A stretch of DNA of 64,000 nucleotides from Pinus tabuliformis. Lineage: Eukaryota; Streptophyta; Pinopsida; Pinales; Pinaceae. Positions 41,733 through 54,192 of this stretch are shown here, piece after piece. Location: positions 1,232,644,955 through 1,232,708,954 of the forward strand of contig CM062819.1 of assembly GCA_031772625.1 (NCBI GenBank), given 5' to 3'. Position 1 is the stretch's first letter; the number at the start of each line of letters is the position of its first letter. A program made the position numbers and the translations under genes. Below the pieces are notes generated by a model, which did no database searches, was not told where the DNA came from, and worked only from the letters and a program-made list of their open reading frames with translations.

Positions 41733-44664
41733 CTCCATCAACAGAGTTGTACAAAGTGGAATATGACCGTACTTTCATATTTTAACACTCCCTCTCAACT
41801 AGGGAGAATTCCACCTGCATCATGTCATGTGTATCTTGTCGTAAAATCATATCCAATCTCAAGTATATCATCATTTCATATCATCATTGATCATCTCAGG
41901 TCATCTCTGGCTCATTCCTTCTTATATCTTGATTGTCCATGCTCATATGCTGAATATTCTCGTATCTAGAAGAAGATTTTTTCATTGGAGGAGAGCCTAA
42001 GCTACCACGCCCTCTATTCATCAGGATACTACCTGGAATTTCTATCAGTGCGCTACTACCTGGAATCTTTGTTAGCATGCTACTGCCTAGAATCTCTATG
42101 AGCGGGCTAATACCTAGGAATATCGGTGGGGAGTCAAATCTACGACCCACATCATCATTAGAGAGCATATCATCAGGGAGCATACCTCAACCTGGAACCA
42201 CATCGGGGAGCTCAATCTCAACCCAGAATCTAATGGGGAAGCTACTACTACTACCCCATATTTAGAAATAGGTGATATAGGGGAGCTACTACTCAACCAT
42301 GGGGGATTCACTCAATGAACCTCTAACATAGCATGTGCATTCATGGCATACTAAACAATACCCTCAATTTGACTACATATTGGAAAATACCTCTAAAAAT
42401 CACATTATTTAACCCCCCACCAATACAAACCCAATATATCTTCCCAATTTTAAAAACCCCTATTTTCACTAGATATTGTAGCTTCCATTTTTTCATTAAC
42501 GTTTTCTATACCCCTTTGTATTTTTTCATTAACTTTGAGCTCCATTTTTTATACCCGCCAATATAAAAACCCTTTACCCCCTATTATATTCTAAATATAT
42601 TATGTCATTATTTCCTCAATATATATCCCCCAATATGAATGCACATGGTATGGTATTGCTTTCCCATCGAAGCCCCCGTGTACTCAACCAATCCTATTGC
42701 CTATTGATCTTCCCAACAATGACCCTCAAGAGTCATCTATAGAACACCTACATCATAATCAGAGCTTGAAGGAGATACCCGACTTACTAGGAGGTAAGAA
42801 TCACATGCCTCCAGGCCTCCTCAACTCATTGGCCAAACAAGGAGGGATAATCCCAACAAGCTCTACTTGTGGGTATGATGCTAATTGGGGTATACTCTAC
42901 AAATACCAAGATAGGGTGAGCTACTACTCCAACCCTATGGGTAATATTTAAGGGTGATACCCTATTTTCTAGAGTTCCCTCAACCCCAGGAGGCCTCTAT
43001 CTCAATTCCTCACCTTGGGAGCTCAAACAAGGGGGAAGAGTTGACTCAGTGTCCTCAATCAACGATGTTCTCATCATACTCATATATGGTATCATCTTGA
43101 TCATGATGTAGCAATAGAAACAATCTCTTGTTAATGTAGGACATCAAATCAAATATCATATTAGAACATAAAAAATCATATATATATATATATCATAAAA
43201 GGATACCATATTCATCCTCCCTCTCAAGAAGGTGCCAACCACACACTTAACATACAACAACATTGTCTCAATCTATGAAGGTAAACTAGTCCCAACTATA
43301 TGCGGAATTCTATGCCAATAATTTCCCACTTTTTGTCATCATAAAGTATCCATGTCATATCCAGATCCTACTTAGACGGCTCTCCAAGGATCTTCTTCAT
43401 CTTGCCACATGGCTAGTCATGCTAACAACATCGTACTCAACCTTGGTCCTGCTATGGACCTCTCATCCAAGATATCATGGAATAATTGTAGGGAAACATC
43501 TAAATTTTCTCATCTCATCAATAAAGGTCTAATCATCATCAATACACCCAAGTAGTCACATATCACAGGAAGATCATCCCATGCAAGTAATTTTAAGGAT
43601 GTTAGGAAACAAATCAAAGTGAATGAAGCGACTCAATCATGAATCGACTTAGGTTCTATGCACATCAAGTACATATACAGATGAATGTTCAAAATGAAAC
43701 ATCAATGCTTCAATCAACTGTCAGTTGCCAAGATGAGTTCAAAAATATCTCTTCACAACTTCTTGAAATTCAATTGAGGTGTCCAAGGATTTGCATTTCC
43801 ACTTTCCAATACTTCTTCAATAACTTCACAATATAGATTTTATTTTCCTAACTTCAGAAATCAATTCATCATACCATGATTCGTCATTTCAAGCTTCAGA
43901 AGCCATCTCCCTCTTACTTTGATCATCATAGGCTCATTTATTGTTAAGAGTATACCATCAATATAAAAGCAAAACCAAAACCAAAATCAAAGTCATACCT
44001 TGGAACACTTTTGAAGTAGAGGTTTGGATCAACACATCTTCTTCTTGGCTTCACTAGATAACTATCAATGTGGACATATCTGGATCAGGGAGCTAAACAA
44101 ATATAACACTTTACTAAACCAATATGATTAGCCTTACATTAATCAATGTTGTCAGATCAAAACTGATATCAAAATCATCACAGTATCATAGTATCATATT
44201 CTTTCGACCAGGTGATAGGTAGAGCTCTCATCAAGCCATGACTTTTTCTATTATCATGTCAATAAGTTTTCATAAGCAATATCAATCCAAATCTTATCAA
44301 GTCATCCTCATGATCAGAAAATAAGTCATTTCCATCACTAGATTCAAATGTATACACTAAGAATAAGTTATGCAGGTTCCATCCATTCATTGTCAGATTA
44401 CTTCACACTAAATCACAAGTGTCAATAATTCAAAAAATGTACTAAGAACAAGGACGCAAATACAAAACCATTATCGAATACCAATATTAGTCACTAAAAT
44501 TCATCATGCCCTCATAGCATTGTCATCAAGGAAACTCATCAATTATCAAATCAAATCACTAGTCATCAGGTCAAATCCCAAATTCGCTATCATAGTGAGA
44601 TATATAGTCCGAGACATATCTCAACATCAAGTCAAAGCTCTAAGTCATTATCAAGCATCTAGTA
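41733..44664. other. ATC-rich non-coding DNA, probably an older element interior
   Basis: No supported gene. It is rich in ATCATC/CATATC sequence, similar in texture to 58244-60092, on the other side of gypsy-4. The two may be halves of one non-coding element interior into which gypsy-4 inserted. A plus-strand frame at 42697-42951 (84 codons) has no recognisable content. An (AT) run is present near 43180. Confidence 0.45.
42029..42126. repeat. 27-bp minisatellite, three units plus a partial
   Basis: CTACCTGGAATTTCTATCAG followed by TGCGCTA is repeated with changes at 42056 and 42083, then partly at 42110. As 27 is divisible by three it also encodes a 9-residue repeat in one minus-strand frame (xxALIEIPG type), but I see no real gene there. 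Confidence 0.8.
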
Positions 44665-45897
44665 TGTTGGGTGAAATATTTAAGGATATTTTAGGCATCC
44701 TTTCCCCCATTTTTGGCCATTTTCCCTCATTTGGGTGCAATCTCCCTAGTACAATGTCACTCCCTATGATACAAAATAAATCTTTTCTGTGACATATTAT
44801 TATGTTATTTTTTGCTAAGTATTGAATGAAACGATGCTTTCTTTGGGATGACTAACTAGGGTATCTTTGGAAGAGTTATTCAGAATGTTTTTCTTTCAAG
44901 TATTTCCATAGCTACTAATAGCCATGGATGAACAGTTGGTGTTACATGGTTCAAGTTGATGTTACCCCTTGGGTTTTTAATTTTCTATTGTACACAGTTC
45001 GAATTGTTGTTACACCATGAAGTTGTTGTTACACTACGAATTGTCAAAACTATAGCTGCTATTTTCAAAGACAATTGTCAAGGGTCGTATAAATTAATTC
45101 CATGTGGACAGTTAAGAAGATCTATGCGATTATAATTGTGTCTAAACAAGAGTGGTGTAACCACAAAAAATCTTTATTGAAACAGCTTGTAACAATTTAT
45201 ATCTGATCCATTTCCCTAATTTTGGGACTCTGAAAAGACTTTATAAAAAAAGAGCTTAGTCTCATGTGAGGGGGATGAACATAACGGAGACAGTACCAAC
45301 ATTTTGATATGTTACTCTTCAATTATTTTGAATATAAGCATATCTAGCGATGTTATTTCAATTTTTGTGTTGAATTTTTAACTAAGTTTTCGTTTTCTTC
45401 CTGCACCCTGCTAGGGAGGAAGGGCCCTCCTCTTTAGAAGGGATTGCAGTGTTGTTAGGATATTTATTTCTTTCATGCGTTAAGTGTGGATTTAGTATTA
45501 TCATTGTACATGTTTGTTGTGGATAGATACACTTCTGCTTCCAGATTTATTGTGTGTTGTTACACAGATTAATCAATTCCATGTTATTTCATTCTTGTTA
45601 TATATTTAGTTGATAATGTATGGCGTACTTATATTTATTCTGAAGTTTTTTGAAGTGTGGATTCTTTCCTTTTCTAGTGTGTTTCTTTTTTGTAGTGTGA
45701 TTTTTAATTCCTGCAAGTTCATATTTCCATTCTGCAAGATTATTTTAATTTATGCAAGCATGTTCAATGACATCTTTTCTTCTCTGTTTTACCTGGTTAT
45801 TACATGTATTGAAACGGATAGTGTAGACACCTTTGAAATAAAAAGACTTATGCTTGTTGATAATTAATGATTATGGAAGGACAAAACTGACCAAACA
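44665..45897 (+). repeat. gypsy-4 5' LTR
   Basis: 1,233 bp, TGTTGGGTGA...CTGACCAAACA. It contains a GC-rich inverted repeat at 45406-45442, conserved in the 3' LTR. Confidence 0.9.
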
Positions 45898-45900
45898 TTT

Positions 45901-45918
45901 TGGCGATGTTGTCGAGGA
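45901..45918 (+). promoter_or_regulatory. gypsy-4 primer binding site
   Basis: TGGCGATGTTGTCGAGGA, 3 nt after the LTR end. It is close to TGGCGCCGTTGCCGGGGA, a PBS widely used by plant Ty3/gypsy elements. Confidence 0.75.
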
Positions 45919-45962
45919 AGGTTGTTAATTGATACAATCAGCTAGCACTTTCTTTTGAATTC

Positions 45963-46240
45963 CCTTTTGATAGAGTGTTTCTAATTTTACAGGCACTGGG
46001 TGGTAAGACGAGAGCTAAGAACCAGTGCATCACTCTAATATACCTAAGTAGGATCACCACTCTAATAATTAGAATAGATAGGGTGTGTAAATTTTTTATT
46101 TTTCTTTTGATAGCGTGTCTTTAATTTTACAGGCGCTGGGCAGTAAGACGAGAGGTAAGAACTTGCGCATCGCTCTAATATACCTGAGAGGGCTCACCAC
46201 TGTAATAATTAAGACACTTAGGGTGTGAAAATAATTACAC
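45963..46240 (+). repeat. 141-bp duplicated module in the gypsy-4 leader
   Basis: CTTTTGATAGAGTGTTTCTA at 45963 recurs as CTTTTGATAGCGTGTCTTTA at 46104, and the downstream 130 bp follow suit (GGTAAGACGAGAG, CACTCTAATATACCT, CACCACT.TAATAATTA). Each unit has an acceptor-like TTTTACAG; the second also has a donor-like GAG|GTAAGAAC 25 nt later. Confidence 0.8.
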
Positions 46241-46262
46241 ATAGGGTCCATGTGTAGAATGT

Positions 46263-47788
46263 ATGAGTGAAGAAGAAGAAAAACGTAGAAACTCTAATAA
46301 ATCTACAGGGAAAATTGGTCATAAAAAGAACAAGAAAAATATTGATCAAGGGAGAAAAACATTTATCCAAGAATTGATCTCAAAAGCAGAGAGAGAGAAG
46401 TCAACACCACATAGGGACATAAGAAAAATAGGCCCACAAAAATCTGCTACTTCTACATCAAAAACAGGAGTATCTGGTTCCTCTGTTTTAGGACCCCATT
46501 TTCCTCAAACTAGCCTGCAAACTCCCAAATCTGTAAGCTTAACTCAGGAACAACATGGAGAAACTAGTGGCCAGGATTTTTTATTAGAAGGACATGGGGA
46601 AAGAAGTGGAATCATCAAAAACTAGAATCAAAAGAACATTATTCTACTTTTTAATACTCGGACTCAGGCAGTGTATTAAAACAACCAATCCCAGAACAAT
46701 CTGAGCCATTATCACAAGAGTCTCTATCTACAGAACATTCGCCTGAACAATATTTAGAAGGATACTCACCAGAACATGAATCATGAGAATTTATAATGGG
46801 GAATAACAAAAACAACAATAATGGGATAGATGCCACTATTGCCACTTTTGAATTTCCAATAAGTGATATAAGGGGAGAAGCCCCCATGAAAAATATCCCT
46901 CTATCATCCCTTCTGTCTTTCCAGGGATTCATTGTAGAAGATCCTGATACATTTTTGTTTGAGTTTGATGTTATGTGCAGGAGTTATTATTACACTTTAG
47001 ACACTCCAGAAGATAAAAATATTTCCTGCCACTCTTAAAGGAACAACATTAAGATGGTTTATGGGACTAGGTTCTGCCACTATTTGAACATGGGGAGATA
47101 TGAAGACTATGTTTCTGGAAAAATGCCAAGACTATTGTCGAACCAAAGATATAAGAGAGGATATATTCATAATTACATAGAAGGAAGAAGAGAACTTGAA
47201 TATTATATAGAGAGGTTCCATTATAACCTATAAAGGTCTAAACATAGTGAGCTAGATACAGATAGTTTGAAAATAATATTCATCCAAGGAATGAGAAATT
47301 AATTCCTTGACATGTTGAACCTATTAAAAAAATGAGATATATCTCAGGATCCATATGATGAGATAATAAAACTTTGATTAAGGTGTTCCCGAGGAATGTC
47401 ACAAGGAAGAAGTATGGCATGGGATGCCTCTATTAAAATACATAAATCTATGAATGGAGGTGTGACCAGAGCTAAGATTGGAAACCTGTTTGAAAATATC
47501 AAGACCAATCTTCTCAAAACCTTATCTGCCCAATTGAAGACAGCACAAGTGAAAAAGGCACAGGATGAAGCTAACAAATTCGTGGCTATGTTCTACCCAA
47601 AATGTAAAGAGAAACATTCCCTAAAGGAATGTAGAGCCAACAACATCAATTTCTACAATCTTTGTGACCGAGAGCATATTACATACTATTGCCCAAAGCT
47701 TCCAAGACTGAAGGTAGCACTCAAAGAATTAAGTGAGGAGGTTCAGTCTTCTTACTTTATTGGGTCCAGGAAGCCTTGGCAACCATGA
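46263..47788 (+). pseudogene. gypsy-4 gag
   Basis: ATG at 46263 opens a basic N-terminal frame (KRRNSNKSTGKIGHKKNKKN). After frame breaks the gag core appears at 46796-47340: FQGFIVEDPDTFLFEFDVMC, then TLRWFMGLGSATI, MKTMFLEKCQDY and LEYYIERFHYNL. The frame 47396-47788 has a spacer, then two decayed CCHC knuckles, YPKCKEKHSLKEC and YNLCDREHITYYC, each with the first Cys changed to Tyr. At least four stops or frame changes. It encodes the particle protein of gypsy-4. Confidence 0.82.
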
Positions 47789-48153
47789 TGACTAGGTATG
47801 TCTCAATATTTTTTTTTAATCTGTGGAATAATGTATATAATGCTCAACAATTTCCATGGTAGTATCCTACTCCTCCAACTCAATTTCCTTCACCATGGAA
47901 CGAATGGTCTCCTTCTCCACTTTTTTGGTATCCTCCATCTCAGTCATATTCTTGGCTCCATAATTGGAGGGGAAACTCTTTAGGCCCAGTCCCTCCTATG
48001 TTAGCAGTACAACAATAATTGCAACTTCTGCCTCTCTCAGCATCTGCTACTACTCCTCCCATACATCCCCAATTACTTGTATAGACTAATCCTAAACCAA
48101 ATAATAAGTAAAATTAGAATACAGAAGCTCCCACTTCTTTCCAAACTTACTAA

Positions 48154-49259
48154 TGTTGAAAATGGCAACAAGAAATTGATAAAAATAGAAGTGCTAAAAA
48201 TAGTACTTTGGGTACCAATGCTGGATTGGGCAACAGGGAATGAAAAATGGAAGTGCTAAAAATAGAAGTTCTATTTTTAGCAGTTCAATGTGGAATCCTA
48301 TTTTAGTCAGTCCCTGGACTAGAAATAGGAAGTAAAATTCGAATTTGATATTAACAGCAGTTTGTAAATTAATTAATTAATTCAGTTTGAGTTAATTAGT
48401 TAAGGAATTATGAACTTGAAGTTTATGTGATCACATGCAACAGTTTATCTATTAATTGAAGAATTTATCCATCAGTTAAAGAGATAAGGATGAGTTGTAA
48501 TATTGAGTTGTAATTAGTTGGCTTAGTTAACTGAGTCAAGTCTAGTTAGATTAATTTAACAAGTCGTTAAATTAATGAGATTCAATTTGTTAATGCTTGC
48601 ATGCATGTAACAACTAGCATTTTCAGATAACTAGAGATTCACTCATGGATAACTCATGCATGTCAGTTCAGACAGAGACCCAGTTGAGATCAGATGGAGG
48701 GACAATGTACTATCAGTTGCTAGGATATTCCTTGGTGAATATTCCTTGCATGCAGAAGGAATATTATTCCTTATGGATTGCGTAGTTGGACCTGAGGTTA
48801 CAGCAGGTATGATGTGGCCAATTCACACATGTTATGACATTGGACCCCAATCAAAACTGCACAAGGAAATAGGAGCTTGGAGGACTTGTGGAGCCTATAT
48901 ATACAAGCCTAGATAGTCCATGAGCTACATCATCAGAGTACAGAGAGAGCAGGATAGCTTTTGAGCTAATTCTTTTTGTATGTTGTTGAGGATTTCCACT
49001 TGATTGATAATACAGAGATGGGGTTTTAGGCTGGTGCTTTTCCTGGATAAATTCTTTTGTGTTATGTGTGATTGATTCCTTCTTATCAATTATATGTGTT
49101 CATTCTTGATGTTGCTCATGGTTGATTAGCTTCCACAAAGTTTATGGTAGATGTAGATCTAGTATTATGCTTTAGTACATTGCATATATTAGTTTGATCT
49201 GCAAGTGAAATTTCTACATGATATCAGTGAGCTAGTTGATTTGTAGAGAAAATTCTACA
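48154..49259 (+). mobile_element. solo LTR (family S) between gypsy-4 gag and protease
   Basis: Starts TGTTGAAAATGGCAACAAGA and ends GTAGAGAAAATTCTACA. It matches the reverse complement of the solo LTR at 8109-9120: the same first ~40 nt, GAGACCCAGTTGAG, GGGGTTTTAGGC...TTTTCCT and the CTACA end. Total 1,106 bp with no interior. The flanking 5-mers ACTAA and CTACA do not match, so the insertion has been altered or the boundaries are a few bases off. Confidence 0.8.
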
Positions 49260-49284
49260 CTACATTACCCCTATTGGATGAAAT

Positions 49285-50382
49285 GTGATCCACCTTCAAT
49301 TAGGAAAAATAGTAAACTCAAAAACTTCCCTTGTCATAATTGAAGAGGAATGTGAATCACTTAGGGATGATCCTATGGATTTTGATGAAACTGCTACACA
49401 TGTAACATATGATTCAAATAATGTTGACACATCTGTAACAACCAATCCAATTGTTATAGTAACCAAGGATCCTCCATATCTGCAAAGACTAGCTGAAACT
49501 AGGATGATTCCACACCCTGAATATGATTTTCTTGGGGAGTTAAAAAATCTACACATAAGGATTCCCTTGGTGCAAGACATTAAGGATGTTCCCGTGAAAA
49601 TAATAAGAGACCTATCTCTTAAGAAACCTGGAAGGAAGCCCAAAGATCTTGTTACCATCCATGTGATGTGAAAACTGACAAAACTAATGAATGGTCAGCG
49701 TCTTTTGGCCAAATACAATGACCCAGGGAATCCTACAATCATTGTTTATATTGATGGGAAGCCCATTCCGAACACATTAATTGATTTAGGGGCAGAAATC
49801 AATGTAATTACTAAAGAAATATTCACCACTTTAGGACTTCATGGGCTGAGACAAACACCTACAGTGCTAGAACTAGCAGATAGGTCACGTGTTAAACCTG
49901 AAGGAGTGGTAGAGGACATAGTCATCACAGTGGACTCCTGGAGGTATCCAATAGACTTCCTTATTTTACAAACCAAATCAAATCTGGGGAGACATCCCCT
50001 GATATTGGGAAGGCCTTGGTTGGCCACTACAGACATAGTCATAGGTTGTTGGTCAAGCATCAAGATGATTTCAGATGGACAAGCCACAAAGAACCTCAAC
50101 TTTTATTCTCCTGCAAAACCAAGTATGGATTTGCAAAATCCCTTATGGGATGAATTTGAACCTGAATCAGATCATTCTCAACCACTCCTCACTCTTGGTA
50201 AAGCCCTGTATTTTAAGAATGAAACTGATGATGATATTATCAATGGATTTATCAACAATTCTCTTGTTATTACTTCTATTTATGATTTAGGGGTAGAAGA
50301 TACCATGGAAGACTTGAGTCTAGAACATATCAAAACCACCCCTAATATCAAGAGCATCCTAGTTGAAATAGAGCGATATTAA
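49285..50382 (+). pseudogene. gypsy-4 protease region
   Basis: A linker frame (49285-49671) with YDFLGELKNLHIRIP and KKPGRKPKD leads, after one stop, into 49687-50382: NTLIDLGAEINVITKEIF (catalytic D-L-G-A) then ELADRSRVKPEGVVEDIVI, PIDFLILQ and PLILGRPWLATTDIVIG. The two strands DLGA and LILGRPWLAT are diagnostic of retroelement aspartic proteases. This section is the best-preserved part of gypsy-4, with just one stop at 49671 between linker and protease. Confidence 0.88.
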
Positions 50383-50551
50383 TCCTAATCTAACTCCCGA
50401 ATAGAATAAGATGTTATTACAGTTGTTCCAGAGAAATCAAAAGGCATTTGCATGGGATTACACAGACATGAAATGCATTCACCCTAACCTGTGTACCCAC
50501 CACATCTACTTCAAATAATATTTCAATCCAGTTAGGCAGCCACAGCGACAC

Positions 50552-51260
50552 ATGAACCCAGCACCTAAAGAAATAGTAAAAGAAGAATTGAAAAATTGCA
50601 ACTTCATTTATCCTACTTCTGACAGCCAATGGGTATCTCCACTTGTTATTGTTCCTAAAAAGAATGGCAAATGCAGGATCTGTGTAGATTACATAGAACT
50701 TAACAAAGCCACTCAAAAGGACCATTTCCCTTTTCCATTTATAGATCTAGTCCTTGACACCTTATTTGGAAAAATGTATGTTTTATTCTAAATGCGTTTA
50801 GTGGTTATAATCAGATACAGATTGCCCTAGAGGATCAGGATAAAACCACCTTTACTTGCCCTTGGGGGACTTTTTCATATACAGTTCTCCCTTTTGGACC
50901 TTGTAATGCACCAGCAACCTTTGAGAGGGAAATATTGGGAATATTTGAAGATTTTCTAAATGACTGTTTAGAAGTATTCATGGATGACCTTACATCTTAT
51001 GGTGATGATTTTGAACCAACATTAGCCAATCTCGAAAAAGTGCTAGAGCGTTGTGAGAAAACTAATGTTGCTTTAAGCACTGAAAAATCTCACATGATGA
51101 TGAATGAACGAATTGTGCTTATGCATTATATTTTTGCTAAAAGAATGGAATTAGACCCTACTAAGATAAAAGTAATTCTAAAAATTCCAACTCCCAAAAC
51201 ATAGAAGGAGGTATGTAGTTTTTTGGGACGTGCAGGGTATTACAAGAGGTAGAAAACTTT
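50552..51260 (+). pseudogene. gypsy-4 reverse transcriptase
   Basis: Frame 50552-50791 has WVSPLVIVPKKNGKCRICVD, NKATQKDHFPFPFIDLVLD and a frame break after GKMYVLF. It continues with QIQIALEDQDKTTFTCPWG and SYTVLPFGPCNAPATFER. Frame 50935-51204 has LEVFMDDLTSYGDDF, with FMDD in place of YxDD, then LEKVLERCEKTNVALSTEK. A stop after IPTPKT precedes KEVCSFLGRAGYY. Confidence 0.88.
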
Positions 51261-51893
51261 TCAAAGATTGCATATCCATTATTTTCTTTGTTAACTAAAG
51301 ATATGGAATTTTTTTGGACAAGGAAATGTGAACGTGCCCTTATAGAGTTAAAGTAGTGTGTATCAGCAGCGCCTGCATGGACCAATCTGGGATCTGTCAT
51401 TTCACATAACAACATATGCATTTGATATTGCTATGGGAGTTGTGTTAGGTCAACTAGAAGACAAGAATCCATACGCCATCTACTACATCAACAAGAATTT
51501 GAATCCAACTGAGTAAAATTATATAGTTCCAGAAAAAGAGTTTATTGTAGTAGTCTGTGCCATTAATAAATTTAGGCACTATATTACAGGTTATCAAGTA
51601 TTTGTGCACACTCACCACTCTGCCATTTGTTTCTTACTGAATAAACTTGTTACTAATGGTAGGGTTACACATTGGTTGTTTATATTACAAGAATTTGATA
51701 TAACAATCTTAGATAAACCTGGAAAAGATAATGTAGTGGTTGATTTTCTTTCTAGGCTAACTGTCAATAGTGATTGCATGCCCATTGAGGATTCTTTTCT
51801 AGATGAATATCTTTTTGCTATTTCAACTCACTCACTGTGGTATGCAAACATAGCTAACTACCTTGTTGCAGGGATATTTCCACAACATCTTCA
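51261..51893 (+). pseudogene. gypsy-4 RNase H
   Basis: Reads EFFWTRKCERALIELK, then TYAFDIAMGVVLGQLED (the TDAS position is altered to AFDI), YAIYYINKNLNPTE, a stop, YIVPEKEFIVVVCAINKFRH, VFVHTHHSAICFLLNK, WLFILQEFDITILDKPGKDN and VVDFLSRL. Catalytic residues E (EKEF) and D (DN.VVD) are visible. Stops and frame changes occur near 51350 and 51515. Confidence 0.82.
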
Positions 51894-51899
51894 CTAAAA

Positions 51900-53070
51900 A
51901 GAAAAGAAGAGGATTGTTTAGCAAAGTGCAATATACTCTTGGGTAGAGGGATACCTCTACTACATATGGCCAGATCATCAGATCAGGCGTTGTGTGAGAG
52001 GATGAGATTTTTGAAATCCTTAAAGCCTGCCATGAAGAACCTTCTGGAGGAAACTTTGCTGAAAAAAGGACAGAGCATAAAGTTCTTTCAACAAGATATT
52101 ATTAGCCTACCATATTCCTGGATGCAAAGAAATTTGTAAAGGGATGTGATAGTTGTCAGAGAATGGATCAACCACTCTGGTCAGATGAAATGTCATTACA
52201 ACTTCAAATAGTATTGGAACCATTTGAGAAGAGGGTCTTAGACTTTGTAGGACCAATTAATCCTTCATCTCAGCAGAAGTTCTACATTATAGTATGTAAG
52301 ACTATGTCACAAAATGGGTTGAAGCAAAGGCACTAACCAGGGCAACTAAACATGCCATTTCATATTTCTTATTTGAAGAATTTTTTGTTCGCTTTGGGGT
52401 ACCTAGAGAAATAGTGACAGATGGGGGACCACAATTCACATCTCATTTGATCCAGAGGTTAGTTGAGAAATTCAAGATCTATCACAGAATTACTTCACCA
52501 TATCATCCTCAAGAAAATGGTCAAGTGGAGAGAACTAATAAGGTTATAAAAGGAATTCTCACTAAGATTGTAGCGAACCACCGAAGGAACTAGGATGACA
52601 AACTTCCAAAATCACTATGGGCATATAGAACTACATGGAGGAATACTGCTAGATTTTCACCATACGAATTGGTGTATGGTAAAAACCCATTATTTCCCAT
52701 TAAGTTCGAAATAAAAACACTCATAACAGCATTGCAGGTGAACCTAGATTTGACTACAGCTCAGAAATATCATTTGAACCAATTAAATGAACTAGATGAG
52801 AAGAGATTGGCTGCCATCCAACAAACCAACATCATCTACTGACAGAGGGCTAAGTAGCATGACAAGTTTATCAAAAAGAAGGTGTTTCAAAAAGGTGATT
52901 GGACTCTACTGTATGATTCATGATTTAAATACTTCAAGGGGAATCTCTGCACTAGGTGGCTAGGTCCTTATGAGGTAGATATGGTCTTTAAAAATGGATC
53001 GTGAGATTAGTTACCATAGATAGTGCGAAAGTGCCATTTCTTGCTAATGGGAATCGTCTTGGGTTATATC
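51900..53070 (+). pseudogene. gypsy-4 integrase
   Basis: Plus-strand frames contain a zinc-binding remnant (KKFVKGCDSCQRMDQ), then PFEKRVLDFVGPIN (first Asp), TKWVEAKALTRATKHAISYF, FGVPREIVTDGGPQFTSHL (second Asp), ITSPYHPQENGQVERTNKVI (catalytic Glu), KSLWAYRTTWRNTARFSPYE and a C-terminal part with QKGDWTLLYDS and LCTRWLGPYEVD. The DDE triad is complete, but TAG/TGA stops occur near 52590, 52840 and 52920. No chromodomain is seen. Confidence 0.88.
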
Positions 53071-53241
53071 ATAAACTAATCTCAAAGGATTCATTTGTTA
53101 ACATTGTCTCATGATCTGATCTCGAAGTTATGAGAGCATGGGAAAATTCTCCCGTGTTGTCAAATTTTTAAATTTCAATAAGTGTAGCAGTTGAAAACCA
53201 AATTTTTGTTGGCAATCGATACACCAAAAAAGAGAGAGAAA

Positions 53242-53245
<4 letters not shown>

Positions 53246-53287
<42 letters not shown>

Positions 53288-53397
53288 TATATATATATAT
53301 ATATTTTCCTATATAAAACCTCTATGTGAAAAAAAGGTAAATAATAAATTTGCCAAAATATATATATAGATATAGATATATATATATATATATATAT
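53246..53397. repeat. (AT)n microsatellite blocks
   Basis: Runs of TA at about 53246-53304 and 53358-53397, separated by GTGAAAAAAAGGTAAATAAT, which itself recurs after the second run. Lies just after the integrase. Confidence 0.9.
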
Positions 53398-53920
53398 GAA
53401 AAAAAGGTAAATAAATAAATTTGCCTGTGAAAACCTCTTGTGGGGCACAGGTAGATAATTGTACCAGTTGAAAACCACTTTGTGGCGGATGATACACATT
53501 TTCCTTTTAATAAGTTCTGTAACAACATGACATTTATGATATATAACAACATGCTTGTTACAAGCCCATTTTTTTATTTTATTGTATTATTTTGAGAATT
53601 CTTTTGTAGGCACAAAATTGTAATGCCCTCAAAGGAATACATTGTTATAATAAAGTATTGTTGCAAACATTATTCAACCATCATGGAGAAATTATTTTGT
53701 TGTTACATCTATAACAACCGATCCAATGAAGATAGTTATCACATGAACCCAGTTGCAATCGTTCGCTTCAATAATTACCATCACCGACACTCTTTTGTTG
53801 GCATCAATCAAATCACCCGTCAGTAAGTCATTCGAAAAAGGAATATTGTTTATTTATTTATTTAGAAATTATGGTAGTTAATACGTCATTTTGTTTTGAT
53901 GACTGAGGGAGGCCTTTTCA

Positions 53921-53937
53921 TTTAAGTTGGGGGGTGA
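53921..53937 (+). promoter_or_regulatory. second polypurine-tract-like site in gypsy-4
   Basis: TTTAAGTTGGGGGGTGAC lies about 850 bp after the integrase and 260 bp before the extra ORF. The A/G-rich AAGTTGGGGGG run is what plus-strand priming tracts look like in plant LTR elements. The main tract is at the 3' LTR (56938-56948). Confidence 0.5.
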
Positions 53938-54192
53938 CAAATCATTTTTTCATCTATGACATAACTCAATTTAAAGTGACAATACCAATTAGTCATTACC
54001 ACCATGCATGATTGATTACCTCATTAATTCTAACTGTATCCAAGTCAAATTTTTACACCTGTTGAATTAATGATGAAATGATAACCCATGTTGCACAACT
54101 TCCTGACTTGATTTCCTTTCCTATCGCTCTGATATCCACCCCGACATAGCTCTACACCCTCATTGCATAGAATTTTCAGGAATTTTGATGGT

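Noticed and set aside
42697..42951. 84-codon plus-strand ORF
   Set aside because: No recognisable domain, no signal of selection, in non-coding element-like DNA; not supported as a gene.
53128..53552. Minus-strand ORFs with YIYIYI repeats
   Set aside because: Translation of an AT microsatellite.
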